NCBI GenBank assembly: GCA_009760885.1
Contig: CM019692.1
Location: 48,487,430 to 48,551,429 of the forward strand
Origin: Achatina immaculata
Taxonomy: Eukaryota > Mollusca > Gastropoda > Stylommatophora > Achatinidae
Reading direction: 5' to 3'
DNA length: 64,000 nucleotides
The first letter of the stretch is position 1; every line of letters begins with the position of its first letter. Under the pieces are notes generated by a model. That model saw nothing but the letters and a program-made list of their open reading frames with translations. It made no database searches and was not told the origin of the DNA. The translations under genes were made by a program, and so were the position numbers. This document shows, piece by piece, positions 43,116 to 54,659 of the stretch.

Positions 43116-44654
43116 TTAATGAGCATAATAATCATGAAGACACAATTAAATTATTACATAAATAAATAATAAACTTATCTCATGTCCAAATACTTTACAC
43201 TCTGATTTATGCAACAACATGAAATAAACTTGCACTCTTACATTCATTTAATTTTTTTTTAATTTATAGAAAAGCAGTATAAAAAATGAAGAAAGAAGGA
43301 TTGAGAGATAGACACAGAAGCGGAGAGAGAAAGAACTTTATAAATAGCATACGTCCGAATTAAACCGACTTTTTCACGAACAAAGAGACACGGAAAAGTA
43401 AAAACAAAAGTTGTATTATTTTCAGCATTTTACTACAACACAATCCAGTATCACAGCACAAAGACAGCTTTCAGAAATTCATCATTTCATTATTTGGACC
43501 AGCCAGCGCGAAGAGACGAGAAATTTTTCGCTTTCCAGTCCGAGTTTTCGCTGTTGCATGCCCTGTTTCCCTAACTGTCCGGACAAACATTGACACACGT
43601 GACACAAAATGTCCTCTCGCCGTACTTCCTTCCATGCCTTTCTTTCTTTCCTTCGCACATTCACCAAACTCCCCGTCCAATAACGCTGGTCTATTAGAAT
43701 GCTGAACCAAACTCAGCTGCATTAATGAGAGGTTTCAGATGGATGATATGGCCTGCCTCCGGAAACCAGGAGCTTTGTGAGGGTCATGAAAACCTGGGAT
43801 ATGAACGCCAGGGAGGAATTTGGAAAGCAATGGCGGCGAATGACAAGATGCAGGTCTAGGAACGAAGATGCCCGTGTTTATACAAGCTTGACAAGTGTTC
43901 TCCCGCCAAAGAATTTTGCGCAGAAAGGAATAGTTTCGCAAAATGTTCTTGCGGAATTCACAATGAGAGTTTCTACTTCGAACAAAAACATTTTCTCAAC
44001 TATAAAGATAAAATAGTAAAGGCAAGCTTGACAATGATAACAGTTCAAAGTATTTTAAAATGTAAATTGATTGTCTGGTTAGTAGACTGAGTATACACAC
44101 AGAGTTTTTTGTGGGGGTGGGGGGATATAAATATGGGATACTAATCACATACATAAAGTCACTGCATTAAATGGATGTGAAGTCCAGATAAAGACGAACA
44201 GGAAAGATTAAACACTGATGCGTGATGTGTTGAATAAGTTACAGAGAAAAGGAAAAAGGTAGACGAAATCTTTGCAGGGAAAGAGCAATCTATTGAAACT
44301 ATTTCTGTGGAGGAGGTTAAAGATTTGATATTCAGCCAGTGTGTGATTCTAGTTTGTTCCGACAGTTTTGTCATTAAAATTACTATGACAGGATCGGCGA
44401 AGTCTAGAACCCAGAAAAAAAAAATGCTGAAAGACCATAATTAGAAATTGTCACAAAAGTGGGTAGTCTAGAAAGAAAGAAAATCTCCATGGAACTGCTG
44501 GCGCGACTACTTTAGAGGGGAAAAAAAAATGGATAAAAGAGGGTGAAAGAGAAGAGTTAGAGTCAACCATCCATCAGACGAGGCATCAGATCTTTCAGTC
44601 CATCAGGAGCCAGGCAATTGTCCGTCTAGAATATATCAGAACGGTTCGAAAGAA
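43116..44654. other. No gene recognised
   Basis: Overlapping antisense frames near 43471-43722 have no domain. A-run at 44520. Nothing else is supported. Confidence 0.45.
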
Positions 44655-45000
44655 CAGAAATAGATACACCTTGCTCGATGACCTCAACAGAAATTGAGAC
44701 ATTCGTATTTATACCATGCATAAGAACCTCAATAAAAATAGATTTCTTTATATCATGCCTGAGGACCTCAGTAGAAATAGATATATGTATACCTTGCCTG
44801 AGGACCTCAACAGAAGTAGATATATTTATACCGAGGGCCTCAACAGAAATAGATATATTTATACCATGCATAAGGACCTCAATAAAAATAGATTTCTTTA
44901 TATCATGCCTGAGGACCTCAGTAGAAATAGATATATGTATACCCTGCCTGAGGACCTCAACAGAAGTAGATATATTTATACCGAGGGCCTCAGCAGAAAA
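44655..45000. repeat. 39-bp minisatellite with a 150-bp higher-order repeat
   Basis: Units of GAGGACCTCAACAGAAATAG and ATATATTTATACCATGC. Four units (three of 39 bp and one of 33 bp, the short one reading CCGAGGGCCTC) form a 150-bp block present twice (from 44721 and 44871) with nearly identical internal variants. 39 and 150 are multiples of 3, giving two overlapping repeat frames. Confidence 0.95.
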
Positions 45001-45385
45001 CGTAACGGTTCTGAGGGCTGTTTTTAGGTGTTTTTTGTGGTTATCGACGTGAGTTGTTCAGAAACTCAAGACACACGTGAAGAAAATAACTGCTTGAGAT
45101 CACGTGCCGAGTTCGCTCTGATTGTCAGGGAAAGACTGTCTGTTGAAGAGGTGAAGGACGAAAGCGGAACTGGGACAATTACTCTCGACAGCTTCACGGC
45201 GATGACTGTTTGTGCTTGTATGAACGATAACTGCCATATATCTGCATTACGCTTCATTACAATCGAATATCCTTTCTCTTTTAAAACAAAAATGCAGCTG
45301 TAGTCGATAAACCCATATTTGTTGCTTGGTGACAGCTTCTATTATAGAGGGCGGCGGAGCGCACAAGGGTAGAGGCAAAGAAGCT
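45001..45385. other. No gene recognised
   Basis: A 91-codon plus frame (45028-45303) has a plausible amino-acid mix but no motif I recognise; an antisense frame of similar size overlaps it. Confidence 0.4.
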
Positions 45386-45956
45386 GTCCGAATTGGCAGT
45401 CAGCGACCCGTAGCTGACATGCTAGCGTCATGGCTGGCTGACCATAGCTGACATTCATTCATTCATTCATTCAGTTGTATGTCCCTTGCGGATCTTTGCC
45501 TCCATAACAGCACTCCTGTAGGCCTCTCGGTTGTGGGCAAGATGGTCTGGTGCTGATATATATCCATTTGCAGATCATCAACGATGTCTTGCAGCCATCT
45601 TCGCCTGAAAGAAAGGCGAAGATGAATAGCTGACAAGACCCTGTATAATCTCTTCGTTGGTACCCCCAGTAACAGGCATAGCCTGGCTGATGGCACAGCT
45701 CGCCGTTGTCCCTAAGGTGGCTGAGTCTGCTAATTAAAAAAAAATAGTGCACATCCCCACGTGCTTTTAGGCCCACTCAAGGACTGAAGAAAAAAAACAT
45801 GGCCGTCATAACCCGATCCCAATCCGACATGATGCTGTGTCTCAATATTCTCACAGCACCGGCTTGTAAGGAACACTAGCCCTCAGCTCCAGAGAGAAGA
45901 AGAAGAAGAAGAAGAAGAAGAAGAAGACAGAGAAGAAGAAGAAGAAGAAGAAGAAG
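45386..45956 (+). mobile_element. Family C element, copy 5, interrupted by an RTE 3' end
   Basis: 5' end GAATTGGCAGTCAGCGACCC, GTAGCTGACATGCTAGCGTC, then after the insertion AAGACCCTGTATAATCTC, GGCATAGCCTGGCTGATGG, GTCATAACCCGATCCCAATC, CACTAGCCCTCAGCTCCAGA and a long (GAA)n at 45895-45960. This is the copy in which both ends are best defined: about 370 bp without the insert. Confidence 0.9.
45453..45625 (-). mobile_element. RTE 3'-end copy nested in family C copy 5
   Basis: ATTCATTCATTCATTCATTC tail, then the complement of the RTE C-terminus (CTCTCGGTTGTGGGCAAGAT, ATCATCAACGATGTCTTGCA). Flanked by a perfect 9-bp repeat ATAGCTGAC at 45444-45452 and 45626-45634. At its 5' end a 10-bp perfect inverted repeat (45596-45605 and 45615-45624) forms a hairpin with a 9-base loop. 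Confidence 0.93.
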
Positions 45957-46560
45957 AAGATTGATTGATTGATTGATCTTTATTTCAAAAGGGTTAAGAA
46001 TTGGGCACGCAGGCCCGTCTGACATTCTGCCCTTTATCATACATCTTTCACTCTATTCCAGACATTCTACAAATATGCTGTTCATATAACAAACATAACT
46101 AACATTGAAGCTGAGAGACATAAAATAAAATATAACATTTACGTTTCGCTCTTAAACATTCACTCAGTACAGAAGTAACTACATACATTATAAATGACTA
46201 TCAACTAAACAAAATTTTCGGGACTATTCAGAAAATAATTAATTGTAATCGGTGTCTGTAAGAGCAGTTTAAGATAACTTTTAAGTTTTATAATTCATGG
46301 AGGCATGTAGTCGACATCAAATAGATATTGGGAAAGCTTGTAGTTGTAGGAAGGAGTATAATTTATATTTTTTATATAGGATGGGAGGGTATTCCAAAGA
46401 TGAGCAGCAGAATAACAGAAGACAGATAAAAATAAAAACTCACCAAATATAGAATATTGCTTCACGTGATAATAAACGTGTTATCCAAAAGACAATGACG
46501 TATCAGATGAACATGTCAAATAAAGATCAAGAAAATATAATACTCTGGCCACGTCAAAAG
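45957..46560 (-). pseudogene. LINE 3' portion, 'LWNTLP' family, copy 2
   Basis: Plus strand begins (TTGA)n, the reversed tail, then TCTTTATTTCAAAAGGGTTA and GGGCACGCAGGCCCGTCTGA. Further on, minus-strand coding gives CYSAAHLWNTLPSYIKNINY and YKLSQYLFDVDYMPP followed by a stop, the same C-terminus as the copy at 59393. It sits immediately against the (GAA)n of family C copy 5. The upstream coding part is lost. Confidence 0.85.
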
Positions 46561-46622
46561 ACATAACAGTATACGATACTAAAAGGAGAGGAGGGAGGAG
46601 AAAAAGCGAGCGGTAGACAGAG

Positions 46623-46800
46623 ATGTTGTGTGCAATACCAAGTTTAGTCAGCGTAATACAAAGTTTAGTCTGTGCAATACCAAGTTTAGTCAGCGTAATA
46701 CAAAGTTTAGTCTGTGCAATACCAAGTTTAGTCAGTGTAATACAAAGTTTAGTCTGTGCAATACCAAGTTTATTCTGTGTAATACGCAGTCATATAGTAA
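46623..46800. repeat. Dimeric 42-bp (2 x 21) minisatellite, about 4 dimers
   Basis: GCAATACCAAGTTTAGTCAG and CGTAATACAAAGTTTAGTCT alternate, so two 21-bp variants form a 42-bp dimer. A single related stretch (GTCTGTGTAATACAAAGTCA) followed by ATATAGTAACAACACAGATC occurs at 56977-57010, so the array grew from part of a dispersed repeat. Confidence 0.92.
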
Positions 46801-47421
46801 GTAATAACAGAGATCACAACTTGAAGGGAATCAGGCCATACTCATAGGTTAGGGGACTGGCGATTATAGTTTAGAGGAGGTGGGGGGGGGGGGCATTACT
46901 AGGGTGGTAGTCAATTCATTACAGTAGTTGCTTCTGATGTATGGGCTCGCCTAGTGAGGTTCAAATCTCCGCAGATGAAGCTTCGAAAGTCTTATGGTCC
47001 CTGTGTGTGCATAACCAAAATGTTTGTTTTCCACCGAGTATATGGATCCAGCACTAAGAGATGGTGTCGGGGGAGATTTTGCCAGTATCAGTGGTGGAAG
47101 GGTTTTATGAGAGGAACGGAAAGGTCGTGGAGTTATATTTGAATTGAATTCACAACTAACTACAGAAAGAGGCATTCCCTCCCAGATAACGGCGTTTCGA
47201 CTTACGGACATTTTTCGACTTACGGAAATTTTTCGACTTACAGACATCAATCTGGAGTCCAAAGTGCAGTAAGGCCCAGGTATACATGGAATCTTCAGGC
47301 CTTCGCACAAGTCAGCTTAAAAACACGTTTACATATATTTATTAGTGTAAGCCGTTTCTACATTTATGTATGTTTACTAAATGATACCTTGTTTTTTTAA
47401 AATAGTATCATCTTACATAAG
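46801..47421. other. Dispersed-repeat remnant and short triplicate
   Basis: 46785-46850 shares CAGTCATATAGTAA and GATCACAACTTGAAGG with 56990-57040. At 47189-47246 a ~20-bp unit TTTCGACTTACGGACATTTT is present three times. No gene seen. Confidence 0.6.
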
Positions 47422-47870
47422 TGGTCACCAAACTTTATCAGACTGTGCCACACTTGATAACGTAAATTTCTGTCGCGACACATCTGTGTTCCTTAATACT
47501 GGACTCTGGTGAAGTTAACCATATGTTTTAAACATTATGTACATATACATATACATATGTATACAATGACTAATGAACAAAGGAATAGGAGAGCGAATTT
47601 AAGTTTTATTATACGTGGCATACTTTTCAATGTGAAGTGTGAGCCTGCTTGGAGACACAGATCTCTGATCATGTCTGCTCACGCTGGACCTGGACCGACA
47701 GCAAAATTGCTGTGGGTTCTCTACCTGGCGGGGTTTTTTTTATCATATAAATAAGCAAACACGTGTTGTAATTCGAACAAAATAGTTTTAACTCTAAAAA
47801 ATATGCAGGCACACCTCCAGCTCACTCACGGCACACCATTGTGCTGCGGGACACCAGTTTGGGAAATTAT
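47422..47870. mobile_element. Possible hAT-like element, ~450 bp
   Basis: Left AAGTGGTCACCAAACTTTAT and right CACCAGTTTGGGAAATTAT (reversed ATAATTTCCCAAACTGGTG) resemble hAT ends (CAGTGGTCCCCAAACTTT). Flanking TCTTACAT and ATCTACAT agree at six of eight positions. The inside also has hAT-like GACTGTGCCACACTTG and CGGCACACCATTGTGCTGCG. A 3' copy of the transposase was not seen. Confidence 0.5.
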
Positions 47871-48119
47871 GATCTACATCACTGCTCTAACTCCTTCGTA
47901 CAGGCCGGACATGGAGAAAAAGGTGGGGAGGGTTGGGGTAAGAAGGGATCCGGAGTTGTACCCCTGAGATCCAAGTTGTTTAATGGCCACGCTGGCCATG
48001 GTTTGTCCCCTCTTTTCTTATTATAGACATAATTTAGGGGGAAAATTTGTAACGTTTTGCCTTCAGATTTTTCTGTGTTTGAATAGAGGGACCGACATCA
48101 AGTCGACCTCGAGGCTCCA

Positions 48120-48655
48120 CCTGACTTGCCACGGCCCTGCCTTCATCAACCTGACTCACCATGGCCCTGCCTTCATCGCCCTGACTCACCACGTCCCTGC
48201 CTTCATCACCCTGACTCACCACGGCCCTGCCTTCATCAACCTGACTCATCACTGCTCTGCCTTCATCACCCTGACTCACCACGGCCATGCCTTCATCAAT
48301 CTGACTCACCACGGCCCCTGCCTTCATCGATTTGACTCACCAATGCCCCTGCCTTCATCGACCTGACTCACCACTGCCCCTGCCTTCATCGACCTGACTC
48401 ACCACTGCCCCTGCCTTCATCGACTTGACTCACCACTGCCCCTGCTTTCATCGACTTGACTCACCACTGCCCCTGCCTTCATCGACTTGACTCACCACTG
48501 CCCCTGCCTTCATCGACTTGACTCACCACTGCCCCTGCCTTCATCGACTTGACTCACCACTGCCCCTGCCTTCATCGACCTGACTCACCACTGCCCCTGC
48601 CTTCATCGACTTGACTCACCACTGCCCCTGCCTTCATCGACCTGACTCACCACAG
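48120..48655. repeat. Minisatellite, 30- then 31-bp unit, about 17 copies
   Basis: First part: CTGACTCACCACGGCCCTGC and CTTCATCAAC (30 bp). From about 48305 an extra C gives CTGACTCACCACTGCCCCTG and CCTTCATCGAC (31 bp), which then spreads unchanged. The left part is open in several frames only because 30 is a multiple of 3. Confidence 0.96.
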
Positions 48656-49019
48656 TCAAAATATTCCTTTCAACATCTAATACACTAACCTCCTTATACT
48701 GTCGCGATTCTTTTTTTTCCCTACATTTTAAAGTTTGCGTCTTGCATCTCCTCTGCCCAGTGTCTTAACTCTGTTCGATCCAGAAAGAATTACGCCAGTC
48801 CTCTGGATCTAGTCAAACATCCAATAACTTTTATATTTTCGCTTTTTCTTTTTCTCTGCTTCCTGTGTTAGCTTCTCAGGGGGCTATAGAGGGCTCGATA
48901 AATATTGTCTCTGAGGTCAATAATCAGATTGCCATTGTCTGAAACGCTTTATGCAGGCTCTATATAAACAACTAGAACATTCAGTCCTGCAGCAAACGTG
49001 GAAAGTCTTGCCTTGTCTT
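48656..49019. other. No feature recognised
   Basis: T-run at 48712; otherwise nothing. Confidence 0.5.
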
Positions 49020-49480
49020 ATCTTTCCCTAGAACTGCGAGCTGGTGGTTTTTTTTTTTTGCAGACGATGCTGCGAATGAGTTGAGGTGCAGCATCATGTC
49101 CATGTGCGAGTGGGTTATTGGGGGGGGGGGGGGCTATTTCTTAGTTCCGGAGTGCAGCTAAAAAAAAGCAGGGGATGTGCAATACTTCTTTAGCTGGCTC
49201 CACCACCATGTCGACTATGGCGATCCCTGCCCCGTTACCCAGGCTAGGTCTGTTATGGGGGTACCAGCGGAGAGGTTGGACATTGTCTTGGTCAAATATG
49301 GTTCGCCAACCCTGACGCCGGTATGTCAGATATGGTTCGCCAACCCTGACGCCGGTATGTCAGATATGGTTCGCCAACCCTGACGCCGGTATGTCAGCTA
49401 TGGTTCGACAACCTTGACGCCGGTATGTCAGATATGGTTCGACAACCCTGACTCGGTATATCAGCTATGAGTCGCTGGTG
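49020..49480 (-). mobile_element. Family C element, copy 6, with expanded 34-bp terminal units
   Basis: Reversed body: CTAGAACTGCGAGCTGGTGG, GGAGTGCAGCTAAAAAAAGC, GCCCCGTTACCCAGGCTAGG. From 49285 a 34-bp unit, TATGGTTCGCCAACCCTGAC plus GCCGGTATGTCAGA, is repeated about five times before the 5' end at TATGAGTCGCTGG. Other copies carry this unit once. A G-run of about 14 lies at 49118-49132. Confidence 0.9.
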
Positions 49481-49646
49481 TTATTGAGAGAATAAAAGAA
49501 AGTACACTTTCATTTAGAGAATGTACTGTGTTGTCTACATTTTACTGAATCTGGAATGCTAAAAAGGTTGGCGAAAAGTTTAGTATATTTTCAAGATTTG
49601 ATTTGTTATTTTTAGCTTCTACGTTTTGTTTTTACTGATTAACATG

Positions 49647-50045
49647 ATATATTGTTATATGGAAGTGAATCATGGACAATAGGCAGGTCTGCACAAAAAT
49701 CATTGGAAGTACCAGAAATGTGGTTTATTAGAAGAATGATGCCAATCCCCTGGACAGCAAAAATAACTAATGAAGAATGTTTGAGAACAGCGGGAGAGAC
49801 AAAAAATCTTTAAAAAAAAATAAGAGAGAGAGAATGTACTTTCATAGAACATGCAATGAGAAGAGGGGGGATTGAAAAATATAACAACAGGAAAAATAGA
49901 GCCAGGGGAAGACCAAGAGAAATGGAAAGTCTGACGAGATGGTGTGAGAAGAGATCGCCAACTGAGCTGATGGCCTGCATGAAGGATCATGTACTCTGGA
50001 GAAGCATAATAGCCAACGCCAGTAGGCACCGCACCTGATGATGAT
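49647..50045 (+). pseudogene. LINE C-terminal fragment with (ATG)n tail
   Basis: Plus strand encodes YGSESWTIGRSAQKSLEVPE, MWFIRRMMPIPWTAKITNEE, then after a stop HAMRRGGIEKYNNRKNRARG, RPREMESLTRWCEKRSP and WRSIIANASRHRT followed by two stops in (ATG)n. The order E-WT, MWF.RRM..I.WT, H.MR.GG.E, RGRPRE is the C-terminal half typical of many invertebrate LINEs. It is 5'-truncated and carries one in-frame stop near 49812. Confidence 0.87.
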
Positions 50046-50212
50046 GATGAACATGGAAAAGTTTTTTACAAAAACGGGAGCAAGTATCGTTGTCCAGTTG
50101 CTTTTCAACATCAGCCCCAAGATTAAACTCTTATTTTACTTACAAGAAGATTTACAAGCTATAAAAGATGTGTATGTATGTGTTTTTTGTTTGCTGACAC
50201 TTTGCCAGCTAG

Positions 50213-50602
50213 GCAGAGGAAGAGAGAGAGAGGGGGGAGAGAGAGGGACAGAGAGAGAGAAAAAGAGACAGAGAGGGAGAAAGAGATGGAGGGAAAGACA
50301 GAGGGAGCGAGAGGCAGAGACAGACAGAGAGAGAGAAAGAGAGACAGAGAGAGAGAGGGAGAAAGAGATGGAGGGAGAGAGAGGGAGAGACAGTACAGAC
50401 AGAGAGAGAGAAAGAGAGACAGAGAGAGAGGGAGAAAGAAACGGAGGGAGAGAGAGAGGGAGGGAGAGAGAGACAGAGACAAGCAGAGAGAGAGAGAAAG
50501 AGAGACAGAGAGAGAGGGAGAAAGAGATGGAGGGAGAGAGAGAGGGACAGACAAACAGACAGACAGACAGAGAAAGAGAGACAGAGAGAGAGAGAGAGAT
50601 AT
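50213..50602. repeat. (GA)n-rich purine tract, ~390 bp
   Basis: AGAGAGAGGGAGAAAGAGAT and GGAGGGAGAGAGAGG recur with a loose ~72-76-bp period, with AGACAGAC interruptions. The Arg/Glu-rich plus frames and Ser/Leu-rich minus frames (up to 193 codons) are composition artefacts. Confidence 0.95.
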
Positions 50603-50759
50603 TTAACTTGATGGCCTAATGTATGCAAACATTTAAGTGAGGAACTGCTGGGCTTCATGTACCTTCTACCTGGTGAGAAAAACTTGACTAAAATATTGAC
50701 AACATAGTAAAAGCCGTTGCCACAGAAAGAGAAAGTCTCTGAGAAATGATAGATCCAGC

Positions 50760-51150
50760 ATCTTAATAATTTAAGACTTTATATTTTCTTCCTGGGAACT
50801 GGAGGATTTAAAGTGCGGAGTATTTCGAGGAAAAATACAGCTTCTGGAGGGCCACGATCAGATGAAAAAAATTTGTTTTTTGGGGGGAGGGGGGGGGAGA
50901 GTTTATACTGACTTAATACATTTTCTCAGAGGCCCCGGTTATGGCAGTATAAATTTATAGGCATATTATTATGTATAGACGTAATCTATAAATTTATAGA
51001 CATTATTATGTATACGTATATGCACGTAATCTATACATTTATAGGCATCTATAAATGTATAGGCATATTATTATGTATACGTATATGCACGTAATCCATA
51101 CATTTATAGGCATATTAATATGTATACATATATGCACGCAATCTATGCTC
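50760..51150. repeat. Dispersed repeat G, copy 1, with internal ~50-bp tandem duplication
   Basis: Contains GGCATATTATTATGTATACG, TATATGCACGTAATCTATAC and ATTTATA repeated about four times from 50957 to 51145. The preceding TTTTCTCAGAGGCCCCGGTT and GGAGGGCCACGATCAGAT resemble 54700-54830. Element type unknown. Confidence 0.65.
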
Positions 51151-51533
51151 TGTGCTTTGATTGGGGTATTCTTTTAGCACACACTTCAACGGCCGTCTGA
51201 GCTTAACAAAGTGAGCAACCACAGAGCACATGCGCTAGGATCTGAACAGCCAATTGTTGCTGCTGTTTGTCTGAAATGAACGAGGCAAGGAAAAGAAAAC
51301 AAGACGGCAATTAGTCCTAATCGGTGTCCAAGATGAAAGAGATTTGTTTAGGTGCGGTTGGCCTGGTGAGTTGATCTTAGGGTCAAACAGCATCAAAGAC
51401 CGTTTGTTCAACATATTGACGATCACCATTTGTCAGAGAGATCGACATTTTTATTGCCTCTCCTCATCTGTATCAGGGGGCAAAGTTACAATAAAACAAA
51501 ACATTGTAGAACTTTGTAATTAATGAGTAGACT
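51151..51533. other. No feature recognised
   Basis: Nothing supported. Confidence 0.5.
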
Positions 51534-51543
51534 TATAAACAAC

Positions 51544-51664
51544 TTATGGATGCATCAGCAGCAGGCCATTTTGCTCACAACCGAGAAGCCTACAGGAGAG
51601 CTGTTAGGGAGGCAAAGTTCCGCAAGGGACATGCAAATGAATGAATGAATGATGGATGAATGAG
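51544..51664 (+). mobile_element. ~105-bp RTE 3'-end copy with target duplication
   Basis: ATGGATGCATCAGCAGCAGG, CCATTTTGCTCACAACCGAG and AAGTTCCGCAAGGGACATGC followed by (ATGA)n. Flanked by a perfect 10-bp repeat, TATAAACAAC, at 51534-51543 and 51665-51674. Its C-terminal frame reads AGHFAHNREAYRRAVREAKF then RKGHANE and stop, which shows the original frame of the parent's end. Confidence 0.93.
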
Positions 51665-51674
51665 TATAAACAAC

Positions 51675-52899
51675 AGCCTCTACTAATTTGTCGGTCATAG
51701 AAGACGGAAAGATAAAACTGAACAAAACTGCAAGAGGGAATTAATGAACAGCTAAAAAAAAAAAAAAATGACAGGAAAGGACCCCAAAAATGTTGAATCT
51801 GCAATCATGAACTTCAGTGGGAGCTAAGCGCTCAAGATGGAGAAGTTAAGCAAACAAAACATGGTGTTGTTGGATCGCTGGATCAACAGTTTTACACGGT
51901 TCAAACATGTAATAGCTCGCACAAACTAATGTCACAGAGCCCTCGCATGACGAGCGCACCTTCTACAATCAAGTCTCCTCCTCGGCTCGAGTTCCCACAC
52001 CTCCAAGGTCAGCTGACGTCAGGAATTTGCAGACAACCAGGAATCCGTCTGGCCTGGTTAAAGCGAACAAATTTTTGGCTCGCTCAAAGCAAACTCCTCA
52101 ATACTTTGGCACAAATCTCTAGAGCCCATGACCTCAAAGCCCTAAAGTGCACTTATCATGATTTTGGTTTTTTTTTTCTTTTTAGAAAACCCATCCAGAT
52201 TTTGGATGAGCGCTGACTTTCAAAAAGGGAGGTTCGAACCTCTGAAGCTGTTCTTATTTCTCTATTGTCTGTGTTTATATTCAGCCAGCGCTGCTACATA
52301 CACCGACCTGTTATTTAATCTCTCTTCTTCATTAGTAATAACACTTTCATTACCGTCGAATGTGTTGGTGAAGAGGTTTGGGTTCCATTTCAAATATTTT
52401 CCTGAAGAAGAATGAAGTATGAGACGAAGTATTTTTTTAAAAAATAGGTAGAAAATTTACGTGTGAAAGAAGAAAAAGGCAAAAATAATAACAACAATAA
52501 TACTAATTGTAATTTAAAAAATGCAAACATTACACTCTTCCCACCAAACATTACACTTGTCTCCCAAAACATTATACTCTGCTCACCAAACACTGTTCTT
52601 TTCTCGCTACAAAGTTGCTCTTTTTCCCACCAAACATTCCGATGTGGCACGCATGGACCGACGACCCATTTATCATTTTCATTCACTCTCACCTGCGAAT
52701 GAGTCATGAAACAAGACGGATCAGGCTCTAGGCAAATGGGAATACCAGGAACGCTGTTGGCAGCTAAAACCTCTGGACTTGTAACTTTGCAAATACGAGA
52801 TAAATGCAACGTAGGGCTCCGCGAGACAGCGGTACTTGTCAGTCTTCTAAATAGTGTGAGATACTGCTGTTTCGTAATAAACGGTGTCTTTATAATAGT
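51675..52899. other. No gene recognised
   Basis: 52540-52640 has a degenerate ~30-bp repetition (CACCAAACATTACACTTGTC, CCCAAAACATTATACTCTGC, CACCAAACACTGTTCTTTTC). Open frames up to 139 codons on the minus strand lack motifs. Confidence 0.5.
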
Positions 52900-53270
52900 T
52901 GCTTATCTTTAACGGTCCTTGTTCAATCGTTGGATATCATCCACATTCGATGTGTAACTGTCGATTATCTTTAAAGGTCGATGTGTAATTGCTAGTTATC
53001 TCTAATGACCGAAGTGTAAATATTGGGTATCTCTAACGGCCGATGTGTATTTGTTGGTTATCTCTAAGGGCCGATATGTATTTGTTGGGTATCTCTAACG
53101 GGCGATGTCTCATTGTTGGGTATCTCTAACGGCCGATGTGTATTTTTTATTGTCTTTAACGGTCGATTTGTAACCGTTGATTATCTTTAAAGATCGATTT
53201 GTATGTATTGGTTGCTTATCTTTAACGGTCGATGTGTAATTGTTGGCTATCATTATCGGTTAATGTTGAC
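52900..53270. repeat. Minisatellite, 31-bp unit (degenerate), about 11 copies
   Basis: CGATGTGTATTTGTTGGTTA and TCTCTAACGGC, with indel variants. Units are 85-90% alike; this is an older array than the 22-bp one at 22885. Confidence 0.9.
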
Positions 53271-54659
53271 TGTTGAGCTCAATACAAATACTGATAGCCA
53301 ATAACCAACAATGTTTTGTCATATGTTTTTTTGCATTTAAGAGGAGGACAGTACATTACCACCATCATGTGTCACGTAACATCTTCCGCAACTTTTTCTT
53401 CGTCCTCTAGAAAGAAAACGCCCCCGTGTTTAACGGTGTAACGCAAACAAAAAAGTAAACAAAGCATTTTTTCTGGACAGAAGTTTTTCTCTTCTTTTAC
53501 CTTGAGGGAAAAAAATAATACAAAGCACAGTCTTATGGGGTGGGGGGGACATGGTTTGAGGTATCACGACTTGCTCAGGACAGGGCTGGTGGAGAACCTT
53601 TGTTGGTGCCTTGTGCTCCATTGGAAGTACAGAGGATTGATGATGATGATGATGATGATGTTTGAGGACGATGGTTGCAAGAGATCCACTGACAGTTCAT
53701 GCTCGGAAGCCAGTGAAACAAACAGCTATCTAGTCCAGGGGGGACAACCTACAACAGCTCGGCCACCTGATATCCCTAGAATTCCCGTTGTCTTCAGTTA
53801 TTTTTCCCCAGGCTCTTTTTTTTAAAAATCTTCACACTAAACTTCGTAAGCCTCAGTGCAACCAGTGATACCTCTGTTTTCTCTTTTTTTACTCTGGGAA
53901 GATGTGAAAACCAACATAGAGCAAATCACACGAGATGTGATTCCTGCGTTTCAAAGTCTCCATCACATCGGTTCCAAAAAAACCAAAGTTCACAGCTACG
54001 GGGAGATAACTTCATTCACTCAATCACTAAATCATAATCAGTAATGGAGCGTCTTTTCTGAGAACTCTTCTTCTTCCTCTTCTTCTTCTTCTTCTTCGTC
54101 TTCTGAAGTAAAAAGTGCTAGGTGAAGATAAATTTGGAGCCCAGTTACCAGGACCTGAACGAGGGTCTCAGTCTTCCTACGAGTTTTCGCCTCATCTCCA
54201 ACTTCCGTCTCAGATCTGAAGACCATCATAAACAGAGAGGAGGAAACTCTAAACTCTGGGCCCCGTAAAGACTGGCATCCATCATATCCACATATCCGCA
54301 CTTCACACATACATCAGCACACAAACATAATTGGGCCCATCCTATCGAAGCCCCCCCCCCCCACACACACACATACACATTCCTGCATGCAGAAAACAAC
54401 AAATTAAAATAAACAAGAAAAACCTGAGGTCAGAGTTCACTGTACAGTTATCGGTTTTTTTTCTTTTTTTTTTTAATCAAAGTCACGAGCACTTAGTTCT
54501 TCTATTTTGCTGACCCAGTTATGGCACCTGGAGTCCAAAATTGTTATATCGTCTTTCATCTTAAAACATGTACAACTGGTCCAACCTGGCGGCCAGTTTC
54601 TTATTTAAGAACATACATGGGACACAGGTATATATCAAGCTCCATGAGAGAGGAGGGGC
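53271..54659. other. No gene; microsatellites
   Basis: (GAT)n at 53638-53660, (TTC)n at 54066-54102, C-run then (AC)n at 54350-54371, T-run at 54463-54474. Otherwise nothing recognised. Confidence 0.5.

Noticed and set aside
44678..45052. Two overlapping plus-strand repeat frames of 100-125 codons
   Set aside because: Both come from the 39-bp/150-bp array; two different frames being open at once argues for composition and not selection.
45028..45303. 91-codon plus-strand frame as a host exon
   Set aside because: The amino-acid mix is plausible but no motif, splice context or conservation could be shown, and an antisense frame overlaps it.
50038..50619. 193-codon Arg/Glu-rich open frame and overlapping Ser/Leu-rich antisense frames
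   Set aside because: Direct consequence of a (GA)n-rich tract; no non-repeat coding sequence.
52390..52809. 139-codon minus-strand frame
   Set aside because: No recognisable domain; it crosses a degenerate ~30-bp repetition and AT-rich sequence.
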